Source of the DNA: Anaerolineae bacterium
GTDB lineage: Bacteria > Chloroflexota > Anaerolineae > Anaerolineales > UBA4823
NCBI GenBank assembly: GCA_003327455.1
Contig: QOQU01000003.1
Coordinates: forward strand, 419,874-483,873
DNA length: 64,000 nucleotides
Direction of reading: 5' to 3'
In this document: positions 27,070 to 36,345 of the stretch, piece after piece
Numbering within the stretch: the stretch's first letter is position 1
Layout: each line of letters opens with the position of its first letter
Position numbers and translations under genes: made by a program
The notes under the pieces: model-generated
The model's database searches: none
The model's input: only the letters and a program-made list of their open reading frames with translations
What the model was told of the DNA's origin: nothing

Positions 27070-28184
27070 AACAAAGCCTTTCCTTCGAGGATTTCCCGGT
27101 AATAACTTTCGAGTTGATCCACAATTTTGGGAATCGTATAGTTCTCTAAAATAAGTTTTCGGGCGTTCTCTCCCAATTGTCGGGCAACATCGGGATGATG
27201 GACCAGGAATTCGATCGCATCGGCGAGAGCCTCTGGAGAATTAGGCGGGATTAGGTATCCGTTTTGCAGATGGGTGATCAACTCGGGCGTTCCACCTGTC
27301 GCGGTGGCGATAACTGGTAGTCCAAGCACCATGGCTTCCATGAGAGCAAGGGAAAGGCTTTCCCAAAGAGAGGTCAGTACAAAGATATCGGCTTGCTGCA
27401 ACCATTCAAAAGGATTGTCTTGATGACCTGGAAGGTACACCGAGGCGGAGAGATTCAATTGCTGGATCTGTCTTTCTAATTCGGTTCTTTTGGGTCCTTC
27501 GCCAATAATAGTAAGCGATGCAAGAAAATTGCGCATAGCCATTATATTAACTGAGCAAATCATTACATCCTGTGCTTTTTCAGGAACCAAACGACCAACT
27601 GTAATCAGCCGGACAGGCGTTGAAAATTGATCCATCGATCTTTCAATTACAGAATGTAGCTCGGACGGTGGCCGAATACCATTTGGAAGAAGGTCAATTT
27701 TGCGAATAGGGATATTTTCACGACGATGTAGAATTTTTCTAACAGCTTCACACGGCACAACGTAGCGGTCAACCAGTGGACTGGTCAGAAAATCCAGGAT
27801 GGTTCGGTGTAACGGTCGGTTGTTTTCCGGTCCTCCCTGATTGCACAAGATGATGGGAATTCCGACCTTCCTGCCAACCAAACGCCCCAGGATGCCTGCA
27901 TGAAACAAATGTGTGTGTAGAATTTTCGGTTTCTTTCTTTTCCAAATCTTCTCTAATCTTCTCCACACCCCGAATTCGATTTTGGATTTCGCTGATAAGG
28001 ATAGGACGGGAATACCTTGCTGTTGGAGTTGAGGCGAGAGTATTTGATCATCCACAATTGTAATTAGACGAATATCCCATCCCCGCCGAAATAATTCAAG
28101 CATAACGTGATAGGCATACATTTCAGCTCCCCCAATGATTTTCATCTGAGTAATCAGCCAATCAACACTGGGTTGTTTTGTCAT
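27066..28184 (-). CDS. Family 4 (GT-B) glycosyltransferase
   Basis: 372 residues with the N-terminal motif IGGAEMYAYHVMLELFRRG and the C-terminal donor-site motifs TVGRLVPEKAQDVMI, IIGEGPKRTELE and FVLTSLWESLSLALMEAM. It is similar in architecture to the neighbour at 25891 and could be an old duplicate. The first 23 nt overlap the end of the GT2 gene upstream, and its stop overlaps the next GT4 by 4 nt. Expected to add a sugar to a lipid-linked polysaccharide in the cytoplasm. Confidence 0.9.
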   Translation of the reverse strand: MTKQPSVDWLITQMKIIGGAEMYAYHVMLELFRRGWDIRLITIVDDQILSPQLQQQGIPVLSLSAKSKIEFGVWRRLEKIWKRKKPKILHTHLFHAGILGRLVGRKVGIPIILCNQGGPENNRPLHRTILDFLTSPLVDRYVVPCEAVRKILHRRENIPIRKIDLLPNGIRPPSELHSVIERSMDQFSTPVRLITVGRLVPEKAQDVMICSVNIMAMRNFLASLTIIGEGPKRTELERQIQQLNLSASVYLPGHQDNPFEWLQQADIFVLTSLWESLSLALMEAMVLGLPVIATATGGTPELITHLQNGYLIPPNSPEALADAIEFLVHHPDVARQLGENARKLILENYTIPKIVDQLESYYREILEGKALL

Positions 28185-29100
28185 ATTTTTGTTTTAGAAA
28201 GGATACGAACTGTTGAAAGCCCCTTAGATTTCCCAGGAATTGTTTTGCACCGATTACTCGTTTCTCAGGAATGAATATCGTGAGCAAATTTTTAAGCAGG
28301 ATACCCACAAACGCCCAACAGAGTGCTAACCAATTAATAACCCTATCCGACCGATGTGCCAGAAAAAAGCGTCCCAAATGGAAGATTTCCATTCTTCCCA
28401 CATTTTCGGCGGAATCCCGACTTTGCGATGACTTTTTGTGGATTAAGGTTGCATCAGGTAAGGCGATCAACGTATGCTTTTGACCGATCGGATAAGTAAA
28501 ATCGCGATCCTCTCCTAAGATATAACCAGTATCATGCTCATCAAATTGGTAGACCTCAAACACCCACCGCCGAAAATTCATGTTACAACCGGAAAGCCAT
28601 TCGACTTTTGTTGGTTGATGAATTTCTCCTATTCTCACCAGGGTCACGGCACCGGATGCCAGTACTTTTCCCGGTTGCCTGCTTTCTAAACCAAAGAATC
28701 TCAAAAACATCCGTTTGATTGGATGAGTGTGAATTGCAATCGAACCAGTAATTCCCGCAATGGCTTGGGAATTGTCCTTCTCAAAAACATCCATCACTCG
28801 AGCGTAATAATTTTGATCCAAGACAACATCATCATCGAGAAAACTAAGGATGTCACCAGACGCAATAGAAACGCCCAGGTTTCGAGATACATTGACATTC
28901 GGAGGCGATTTTTTCCTATAGTGAAAGTTTATCTTGTAATTTGTAATCAATTGTTGGAAATTTTCGATTTCTAAATTGCCGTCGTCAATGATGATTATTT
29001 CATTGGGTAATCTGCTGCCTTGCAGGATTGAGTTCAGGCAGTGAGCTAAATCCTCGGGGCGGTCTTTTGTGCAGATTATGGTCGACAGAGACAATGTCAT
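28162..29100 (-). CDS. Family 2 glycosyltransferase
   Basis: 312 residues. GT-A domain with LSTIICTKDRPEDLAHCL, IIIIDDGN and LSFLDDDVVLD (DxD-type metal site), then WLSGCNMNFRR and EDRDFTYPIG in the acceptor region. A hydrophobic segment near 265-285 may associate with the membrane. First gene of the minus-strand glycosyltransferase operon. Its ATG is 21 nt from the ATG of the divergent plus-strand gene, with overlapping -10-like sequences and no Shine-Dalgarno site. Polysaccharide side-chain or backbone synthesis is likely. Confidence 0.88.
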   Translation of the reverse strand: MTLSLSTIICTKDRPEDLAHCLNSILQGSRLPNEIIIIDDGNLEIENFQQLITNYKINFHYRKKSPPNVNVSRNLGVSIASGDILSFLDDDVVLDQNYYARVMDVFEKDNSQAIAGITGSIAIHTHPIKRMFLRFFGLESRQPGKVLASGAVTLVRIGEIHQPTKVEWLSGCNMNFRRWVFEVYQFDEHDTGYILGEDRDFTYPIGQKHTLIALPDATLIHKKSSQSRDSAENVGRMEIFHLGRFFLAHRSDRVINWLALCWAFVGILLKNLLTIFIPEKRVIGAKQFLGNLRGFQQFVSFLKQKYDKTTQC

Positions 29101-29104
29101 AAGA

Positions 29105-29114
29105 TTTATAATAC
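29105..29114. promoter_or_regulatory. Overlapping divergent -10 elements
   Basis: On the plus strand TATAAT occupies 29107-29112, 9 nt before the ATG at 29122. On the minus strand the same bases read TATTATAAA, 5-8 nt before the ATG at 29100. The whole intergenic gap is 21 bp, so both transcripts would be leaderless or nearly so and their polymerases would compete. Confidence 0.45.
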
Positions 29115-29121
29115 CATCAAA

Positions 29122-30237
29122 ATGATTGAGAAGAATTTTGATATCTATCGAGAATGGAAATTGCTGAAGCGCTTCCTAAAGGGTATGTCCTTGCAGCCCA
29201 AAATCAGCGATGTGCAAGGGATGTTACCGTTGAATGAATCCAAAGGTACATTTGTCATGCTTGTCGGACCGGAGTTTGATTGTCAACTGCCAAATGCGTC
29301 GATGACTGCCCGTTTAGGTTGGTGTCATGGATTTGAGGAACTTGGTATCCCTTATCGAATTATCAGTGTATTTGACCTCGAAAAGAAATTACCCACCTTT
29401 CCACGCCCATTTTGCTGGCTTAGCGAATCAGATTACTGCTACTTAACCCCTCGAAACATTCAAACCCTTAGAAATCTTCCACATTTTGTTTGGGTTAATG
29501 TCTGGTTCGAGAATGATAAAAAATACTTTGAGACATATAATTATCCTGATTTTTCAGGACCATATAGAGTAAAGAAAAAAGTCCTAGAGTCTGAGCCTAC
29601 GTTTGTTTTCACGATCTCACCCGAAGAACGTTTTTATTATTATGAGAAGTGGCTTAAAAGGGGCTTAGACCTTTGGTCTCTCCCGCTAGCCTGGGATAAA
29701 AGAGTTTATCCCGAGCTACCCGCACCAGATGAGGGGTTTATCAATGTGACAATTGCCTTTGTGTGAGGCTATTGGACTTACAAGGCACAGCAACTTGATC
29801 GTTACTTGAAGCCCTATGCTAATCTATTAACCGTTTACGGGTACTCTTCCTGGCCTTATGGATCGTACGGTGGTTTATTGCCTCTTTCAAGAGAAGCTTC
29901 CCTTTATCGACAAGCAAGAATCTCACCGACAATTAATGAACCACATGTTGAGAGGATGGGGATTGATCAAAATGAAAGGGTATTTAAAGTATTAGGCAGC
30001 GGAGGATTTACCATAACGGATATAGTCCCTGGATATCGGCAATGGTTCGCTGAAGAAGAACTACTTATTCCGACGACCATTGAAGAATTTCATGAACTTA
30101 TTCGACAAGCCTTAGTGGATGATGATTTCACTCAGCAATACAGGGTTAATGGACAAAAAGCCGTCAAAGAACGGCATCAATACTCCCATCGTGCCCATCA
30201 AGCGCTGAAAATTTTAATGAATGATAGCCGGTGGTAA
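29122..30237 (+). pseudogene. CgeB-like glycosyltransferase interrupted by in-frame TGA
   Basis: Two open segments (29122-29766 and about 29767-30237) lie in the same frame, separated only by TGA at 29764-29766. Continuing through it, the frame reads IAFV-stop-GYWTYKAQQLDRYL and stays open to the TAA at 30235-30237. The whole would be 371 codons. The first part resembles the N-terminal GT-B domain and the second the glyco_trans_1_2 (CgeB/YkvP) C-terminal domain (FKVLGSGGFTITD, then IEEFHELIRQALVDDD). A single G-to-T change of GGA to TGA explains it. Either a nonsense mutation, a sequencing error or, less likely, recoding. An ATG at 29806 could give an isolated C-terminal domain, but no good ribosome site is seen before it. 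Confidence 0.72.
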
Positions 30238-30239
30238 CA

Positions 30240-31229
30240 ATGAATTTTCATGTTCTCATTTTTAGTAAAGATCGGGCAATGCAACTTGAAGCAACGCTGA
30301 GATCGCTCTACACAATGGTACAAGACATTCAGCATAGTTCGATTTCTGTCCTTTTCAAAACTTCTTCCGATAGATATGCTTCTCAATACCAAAACCTAAT
30401 GAAGCAATTTGCGCAAGTAAAGTTTGTTGAAGAGACCGATTTTCAAGGAGATGTCTATAAAATACTTGTTGGGGATCAAGATCGTAAAAAGAGATCCTGG
30501 ATTAATCTTCTGGCTAAACTAAATCATCGTCCACTGATTAGAGGTTATTCGTTCTCCGAAATCATTCTTCGGTTTTTGTTAAGAAGCGGATTTAAAGGGG
30601 GATATTTACCCTTTGAAGACCTATGGAATAGCCAATACTGCTTGTTTAGTGTCGATGATTGTATATTCATCAAGCCTTTTACATTCAATCAGATTATTAA
30701 GGCTATAGAAAAAACTCCTCAAGCCATAGGTTTTTCGCTGCGTCTCGGCTCGAATACCAATTATTGCTATATGAATAATTCTGCTCAGGAGGTTCCCAGA
30801 TTTCTTCGCCTGAATGAAGATATCTTGTACTTCGAATGGGGGAATGCCGAGTATGATTTTGGATATCCATTGGAATTATCCAGCTCTGTTTATCGATCGT
30901 CAACAGTTATCCCCTTGATATTTTCCCTCTATTACACAACCCCCAATATGTTAGAAAGCAAACTGGCTTCTATGAGCCGATGGTACGGAAAAAGATTTCC
31001 TTACTTGCTTTGTTTTGAATCCTCGGTAGCATTTTCCATACCGCTAAATAAAGTCCAGAGAGATCGTCCGTTAAATCGCTTTTCTGCAAATCCTCACTAT
31101 TCGCCGGAAGCATTAGCTTTACTTTTCGATGAAGGAAAAAGAATAGATTTATGTCCACTGATGAATCTGACACCCAATTCATGTCATCAAGAAGTTGGAC
31201 TGGAGTTTGTCGAGATTGGGGACGGGTGA
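30240..31229 (+). CDS. Putative glycosyltransferase (GT2-like) of unknown specificity
   Basis: 329 residues from the ATG at 30240; GGTGG at 30230-30234 is the probable ribosome site, and a GTG at 30231 is a possible alternative. It begins FHVLIFSKDRAMQLEATLRS, a pattern seen in some family 2-like transferases of surface-polysaccharide loci. A later CLFSVDDCIFIKPF holds a possible DxD-type site. The remainder is not recognised. No membrane segment. It follows the interrupted CgeB-like gene after 2 nt and precedes the O-antigen ligase-like gene, so a role in cell-surface glycan synthesis is likely. Confidence 0.65.
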   Translation: MNFHVLIFSKDRAMQLEATLRSLYTMVQDIQHSSISVLFKTSSDRYASQYQNLMKQFAQVKFVEETDFQGDVYKILVGDQDRKKRSWINLLAKLNHRPLIRGYSFSEIILRFLLRSGFKGGYLPFEDLWNSQYCLFSVDDCIFIKPFTFNQIIKAIEKTPQAIGFSLRLGSNTNYCYMNNSAQEVPRFLRLNEDILYFEWGNAEYDFGYPLELSSSVYRSSTVIPLIFSLYYTTPNMLESKLASMSRWYGKRFPYLLCFESSVAFSIPLNKVQRDRPLNRFSANPHYSPEALALLFDEGKRIDLCPLMNLTPNSCHQEVGLEFVEIGDG

Positions 31230-31273
31230 AATCAGGTTACAATAGGACTATAATGTAAAATTCCAGGAATAAT

Positions 31274-34200
31274 ATGACAAAAATAAGCGTTTTTGCAGAT
31301 CGATTAATGGAAGCCGGTTGGATTGCGGCCATCATTACCACCCCCTTATTTTTTAATGTGTTTTCGAGCCGTATTTTTGAGCCGGATAAAATTACCCTAC
31401 TACGTTCAATCTCCTTGCTTGTCTTGGTTAGCTGGATTCTTAAGGCGCTGGAAAATCTCTCTTTTACCTCCAATCGCCCGCACTTCTCGGATGTGCTCAG
31501 GCTACCCCTGATGGGGCCGGTACTACTTCTAGTCTTGAATTATCTGATTTCAACGGCCTTTTCCGTTGCGCCCTTCGTCAGCCTGTGGGGCTCCTATCAA
31601 AGATTACAAGGAACTTTTACAACATATTCCTACCTGATTCTCTTTTTGTCTTTGGTATTTAATCGTCCATCAGAGCAACAAATTCGGCGATTGATAACCG
31701 TTGCAATTGTCGTCAGCTTGCCAGTAGCGGTTTACGGATTACTTCAGCGGTATAAAATTGACCCAATTCCCTGGGGAGGTGACGTATCCGTTCGTATCGC
31801 CTCTACCATGGGAAATTCGATCTTTGTCGCTGCTTACCTGATAATGGTTTTTCCCCTGACTCTCGGTCGCCTGGTCGAGAGTTTTCGCAGGATGCTAAGG
31901 AGTCAAGCTTTTGAACTCAAAGATTTCCTGGAAGCGACGGCATATACCTTCACGGGCTTATTGCAAGTCATCGCTCTATACTTTAGCGGCAGTCGTGGTC
32001 CTGCCCTGGGTTGGCTGAGCAGTGTTTTCTTCTTCGCGCTTTGCCTGGTTTACGTCACCCGCAAACGTACCTGGGGAATAACAATTCTTGTTTTATCTAT
32101 CCTTGTAATCCTCTTCCTGATTGTATTTAACCTGCCGAATAGTCCCTTTGAAAGTTTGAAACAGCATCCCTCCATCGGACGATTTGGACAATTGTTAGAC
32201 CCGCAGAGCAATAACGCTCGTGTTAGAACTTATATCTGGCAGGGAGCAGTGAAACTTTACGGATTCCATCCTCCCCTGGAGTACCCGGATGGAAAAAAGG
32301 ACATTTTCAATTGGGTCCGCCCCCTTATAGGCTACGGACCTGAGACAATGTACGTGGCCTATAACCGTTTTTATGTGCCAGATTTAACTCGGGTGGAAAG
32401 GCGAAATGCATCCCCCGATCGATCGCATAATGAGACTTGGGATGCTCTCATCATTACAGGAGCAGTTGGTTTTTTTGTTTACATCGCTATATTTCTGAGT
32501 TTGTTCTTCTACGGCTTTAAGGTACTGGGTCTGATAACTTCTCAAAGGGATAAAACCTGGTTCTTCGGTATTGAGGCCTTTTTCGGCATATTCTTTTCTT
32601 TTGCTCTGGTGATTTGGAGAGGTGCAGCTTACTTTGGGATTGCTTTCCCTTTAGGGCTTATCGCAGGAATATTCGGTTATTTAGGCATTAAACTGCTGTT
32701 GTTTTGGCGTGACCAGCCCGCATTATTTGAGCGGTTTAACCAGAATATTTTGGTGGTATCTTTATTAGCAGCAATTCTGGCCCATTTGATCGAAATCAAT
32801 TTTGGTATTGCTATTGCTTCCACTCGCACCTATTTTTGGGTATATGCAGCAATTTTAGTTTTAGTAAATGTAAGCTCCATTTCTGAGGTAACCCCAGCCG
32901 ATGAAAAACAGGTTACTTTGCCAGATGGTTCGAGTCCCTCGCATGAAAACGTCAGAACACCAAAAAGGAAAAAACGGGTTGGAGCAAGCGATATAAGGGT
33001 CATCAGGCAAGACGGTGGGGTGAACAAAAGCAGTCTGATTGCATCTGGAGTCATCGTAGCCATCATCCTGGTTGTCTTAGGGTATAACTTTATGAATGCC
33101 ACTGAGGTGGGTAGTTCTGCCCTAAAGATTATCTGGAGTTCTTTTACCGAAGTGCGCAAGGAAGCCAGTTTTCACTCGAACGGCATTTTGATAGTGATTA
33201 TTCTCTCCTGGCTGGTCGGTGGGCTCTTGCTTTCTGCTGATCAAGGAAGTCAAACTGAACGTAAAAACTTTATTCGAAACTGGATAGGGGCGTCAGGTAT
33301 AAGTCTGAGTTTGACCCTGATTTACTGGTTGATCCACGGCAGTTTATTGGCTTCCATTGTCGCCACTCCGATCAGTAATGTGCAAGATATTCTGAGCCGC
33401 ATTCGACAATACGAAGGTTTGCTGGTGGGTTTTTATCTGTATCTCTTTGTGCTTATGGTGGTATTTGCTCTATCACAAGGAAGATCAGCCAAGACATTCA
33501 ACTGGATCAGGAGCTGGTTGACGGTGTTGATAGGATTGATCTGTGTTGTCCTGAGTCTGGTGGTTATTAACCAGAAAAATATTCGAGTAATTCAGGCGGA
33601 TATTGCTTTCAAACTGGGTGAATCGTTTGCCAAACCAGGATCATGGCCAGTTTCGATTCAAATATATCAACATGCGATTGAGTTGGCTCCCAGAGAAGAT
33701 TATTATTATCTATTCTTGGGAAGGTCTTATCTGGAACATGCAAGAGAAATTAACGATGAGAATCAACGCGAAGCTTTGTTTCAGCAGGCGAAAACGGATT
33801 TATTAACTGCTCGATCCTTAAATCCCTTGAACACGGATCACACTGCCAACTTAGCCCGCTTATATAGCCTTTGGTCATTGAATACGAAAGATGAAAAGTT
33901 GGCAAGAGAGAGATTTTTGGAATCGAATCGTTATTTTGAGCAAGCGACCTCTTTGAGTCCCAATAACTCTCGAATTTGGGGGGAATGGGCAGTCTTGTTA
34001 ATGTCAAACGGAGAGACCTTGTCGGAGGCAATGCCGAAGTTGCTCACTGCCTATCAATTAGATCCGACTTATGATTGGATAGCTTATCTATTTGGTGAAT
34101 ACTATCGGTTAAAAGCAGCCCAGACGGCTGACATTAGCGAAAGAAGCAGTTTAATAAAGAATGCAATTTCGAACTATCTTACCGCTGTCGAACTTACTCA

Positions 34201-34480
34201 GGACTATACGAGCAAAAAAAGTTACTATCTTATGGTGGCTCAGTTAGCAATCGAAGGGAATTTATACCCTGAAGCCATTCAGGCTTTGGAAAAGGTCTTG
34301 ATACAAAATCCAACCGATCCAGAAAATTGGAGGTATGAACAACGATTAGCTGAATTGTACTTGCAACAGGGTGAGAAAGAAAAGGCATTGATTCATGCCC
34401 GTAACGCACTGATGTTGAGTCCAGCGGAACAGAAACAGTCTATAGAAGCGTTGATTAATCAAATCAATATTCAACCCTGA
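31274..34480 (+). CDS. O-antigen ligase/polymerase-like membrane protein with C-terminal TPRs
   Basis: 1068 residues. About 12 membrane helices over 15-500, with the Wzy_C (O-antigen ligase) region around 240-400 including SGSRGPALGWL and the periplasmic loop GYGPETMYVAYNRF then SHNETWD (conserved His and Arg). A cytoplasmic basic linker (RTPKRKKRVG) near 560 is followed by a further group of helices (580-770). TPR-like repeats cover about 780-1060 (LNPLNTDHTANLARLYSL, YPEAIQALEKVLIQNPTDP). AGGAAT before the ATG serves as ribosome site, and TATAAT at 31249-31254 could be the -10. Probably polymerises or transfers lipid-linked glycan outside the membrane. Its stop shares a base with the next start (TGATG). 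Confidence 0.85.
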   Translation: MTKISVFADRLMEAGWIAAIITTPLFFNVFSSRIFEPDKITLLRSISLLVLVSWILKALENLSFTSNRPHFSDVLRLPLMGPVLLLVLNYLISTAFSVAPFVSLWGSYQRLQGTFTTYSYLILFLSLVFNRPSEQQIRRLITVAIVVSLPVAVYGLLQRYKIDPIPWGGDVSVRIASTMGNSIFVAAYLIMVFPLTLGRLVESFRRMLRSQAFELKDFLEATAYTFTGLLQVIALYFSGSRGPALGWLSSVFFFALCLVYVTRKRTWGITILVLSILVILFLIVFNLPNSPFESLKQHPSIGRFGQLLDPQSNNARVRTYIWQGAVKLYGFHPPLEYPDGKKDIFNWVRPLIGYGPETMYVAYNRFYVPDLTRVERRNASPDRSHNETWDALIITGAVGFFVYIAIFLSLFFYGFKVLGLITSQRDKTWFFGIEAFFGIFFSFALVIWRGAAYFGIAFPLGLIAGIFGYLGIKLLLFWRDQPALFERFNQNILVVSLLAAILAHLIEINFGIAIASTRTYFWVYAAILVLVNVSSISEVTPADEKQVTLPDGSSPSHENVRTPKRKKRVGASDIRVIRQDGGVNKSSLIASGVIVAIILVVLGYNFMNATEVGSSALKIIWSSFTEVRKEASFHSNGILIVIILSWLVGGLLLSADQGSQTERKNFIRNWIGASGISLSLTLIYWLIHGSLLASIVATPISNVQDILSRIRQYEGLLVGFYLYLFVLMVVFALSQGRSAKTFNWIRSWLTVLIGLICVVLSLVVINQKNIRVIQADIAFKLGESFAKPGSWPVSIQIYQHAIELAPREDYYYLFLGRSYLEHAREINDENQREALFQQAKTDLLTARSLNPLNTDHTANLARLYSLWSLNTKDEKLARERFLESNRYFEQATSLSPNNSRIWGEWAVLLMSNGETLSEAMPKLLTAYQLDPTYDWIAYLFGEYYRLKAAQTADISERSSLIKNAISNYLTAVELTQDYTSKKSYYLMVAQLAIEGNLYPEAIQALEKVLIQNPTDPENWRYEQRLAELYLQQGEKEKALIHARNALMLSPAEQKQSIEALINQINIQP

Positions 34481-36345
34481 TGATCTATATTGCGTCGTTC
34501 TTGTTCTCCTTTATTGTAGGAATCCTTATATTAGTCCTGTTGATTCGTCTTTTAAGCTGGCTAAATATCACCGATCAACCCCGTCAAGATCGCTGGCACC
34601 GTTCCCCAACGCCGAAATTCGGGGGAATTGGTATCTTTCTATCAGCACTGATTGTCTTTTCAGTGGTTTATGCTTTGAATCCTGAGCGATCGGAACCTTT
34701 CCCTGCTACACTTTTGCTCGGAATGGGATTGATTTTTCTATTTGGATTCATTGATGATATTAAGGCTTTTCCACCTGTCGGCAAACTCATCACCCAAATC
34801 ATTGCTGCCAGCGTAGCCGTCTTCTTTGGTTATACGACAAACTTTTTCTCGGTGCGTTTGGGAGAGACGTTTCTGGCTCAGATATTAAATAGCGCGGTTT
34901 CGTTGTTTTGGCTTGTTGCAATAACAAACGCAATGAATCTGCTTGACAATATGGATGGTCTGGCAGGTGGAATCTCGTTAATTGTTTGTTTCTTTCTGGG
35001 GTATTTTTTCTGGGATTCTGGGGATACCTTGATGATCTTGTTTTGTGCAAGTTTGGGTGGGGCAATCCTTGGGTTTTTGTTTTTGAACTTTCCGCCGGCA
35101 AAAATCTTTATGGGGGATAGTGGTAGCCAATTCCTGGGTTATACTCTGGCTTTACTGGCAATTGCCAGACTACCTCAGGCGTCCAACGTCTTTGCAATTC
35201 TTGGTGTTCCTACTCTTCTGTTTACCTTACCGCTGGCAGATACCCTCTTTGTGACGGTTACTCGCTGGTACCGTGGAGAGTCACCATTCAAGGGAGGCAG
35301 GGATCACACTTCTCACCGTTTAATTGCGTTTGGTCTCTCTGAAAGACAGACATTATGGGTGCTTTATTCAATCGCTGTGGTCGGGGGTATTGCAGCGGTG
35401 GTTGTAGAAGCTCTGAATTACACCTTGAGCCTGATTCTCTTACCAGTCATCATCGCATTTTTGTTAATCTTTACAACCTATTTGAGTGGTGTGAAAATCA
35501 CCAGCCAGTCGGTAAACGATCAAGAAACGAAGTTAAGAAAGATTTTGATCAAGTTCTTTCTGGGTCGTAATCTTCTCGATGTTTTGGTTGATGGTCTGTT
35601 GATCTGTTTCAGTCTTTATTTAGCCGTGATCTTGGGAATGCCATTGTCTGTAGAGAGGCAAATTGATTTCTTCGTTCAAACTTTACCGTTAGCCTTTATC
35701 AGTGGTTATCTGACGTTTTACGTAACGCAAATCTATCGGGATTTGTGGCGGCACTTAAAAGTTGAGAACATTTATCGCTATGTCCAGACGGCTGTACTTG
35801 CAACGGTGATCCTATGGATTGTCAGATTTCTCTTTGATAACCGGCAATCCATGACTCTTACGGCAAGTTTGATTTATGGAGCAATGTTGTTTTTAGGATT
35901 GATGTTAACGAGATTTTCGTTTCGAGCATTTGATGCACTCTCAGCCCGTACACAGACGAGCAAGGCGCAAGGATTTCTGGTCTATGCTTCAGAAGAGACT
36001 CTGGAATTTTTAATCCCATACTTGTTGAACACAGGTAAAGATATGTCAATCATTGGGTTAATTACCGACCAGGAGATGCAAGTTGGTAAACGGGTGTACG
36101 ACCTTCAAGTCTTAGGCTCAGCCAGTCAACTTAATGAACTGGTTGAGAAATATCAGCCTCAGGGTCTGATCGTGGATGCACTGAAAGCAAATCTACCAGA
36201 AGTTAGAGTCCAGCTCGATGCGTTGACCCATGAGAGGCAGGTTTGGGTGAAAGTTGTCCAATTTGATCTGGTGGATTATCAAAAATTTGGAGCTATGGAT
36301 CACATACGGAGGAAAGATGACCACTCAGATGAAAAAAACAATTAG
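34480..36345 (+). CDS. WecA/MraY-type glycosyl-1-phosphate transferase fused to CapD-like N-terminal region
   Basis: 621 residues. Residues 1-330: membrane transferase with WHRSPTPKFGGIGIF, FGFIDDIKAF, NAMNLLDNMDGLAGG, IFMGDSGSQFLGY and GGRDHTSHRL, all hallmarks of WecA/TagO/MraY enzymes that load a sugar phosphate onto undecaprenyl phosphate. Residues about 350-600: four to five more helices and a Rossmann-like segment (QGFLVYASEETLEFLIPYLL, then KYQPQGLIVDAL) resembling the N-terminal membrane and nucleotide-binding parts of WbpM/CapD dehydratases, but without the SDR catalytic domain. It would start the polysaccharide made by the neighbouring transferases. The ATG overlaps the previous stop by one base; the next gene starts inside its last 29 nt. 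Confidence 0.88.
   Translation: MIYIASFLFSFIVGILILVLLIRLLSWLNITDQPRQDRWHRSPTPKFGGIGIFLSALIVFSVVYALNPERSEPFPATLLLGMGLIFLFGFIDDIKAFPPVGKLITQIIAASVAVFFGYTTNFFSVRLGETFLAQILNSAVSLFWLVAITNAMNLLDNMDGLAGGISLIVCFFLGYFFWDSGDTLMILFCASLGGAILGFLFLNFPPAKIFMGDSGSQFLGYTLALLAIARLPQASNVFAILGVPTLLFTLPLADTLFVTVTRWYRGESPFKGGRDHTSHRLIAFGLSERQTLWVLYSIAVVGGIAAVVVEALNYTLSLILLPVIIAFLLIFTTYLSGVKITSQSVNDQETKLRKILIKFFLGRNLLDVLVDGLLICFSLYLAVILGMPLSVERQIDFFVQTLPLAFISGYLTFYVTQIYRDLWRHLKVENIYRYVQTAVLATVILWIVRFLFDNRQSMTLTASLIYGAMLFLGLMLTRFSFRAFDALSARTQTSKAQGFLVYASEETLEFLIPYLLNTGKDMSIIGLITDQEMQVGKRVYDLQVLGSASQLNELVEKYQPQGLIVDALKANLPEVRVQLDALTHERQVWVKVVQFDLVDYQKFGAMDHIRRKDDHSDEKNN

Noticed and set aside
29764..29766. Selenocysteine or tryptophan recoding of the TGA in the CgeB-like gene
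   Set aside because: The expected residue is more likely Gly (VGGYW), the protein is not a redox enzyme, and no clear stem-loop follows the TGA. Nonsense mutation or sequence error is simpler.
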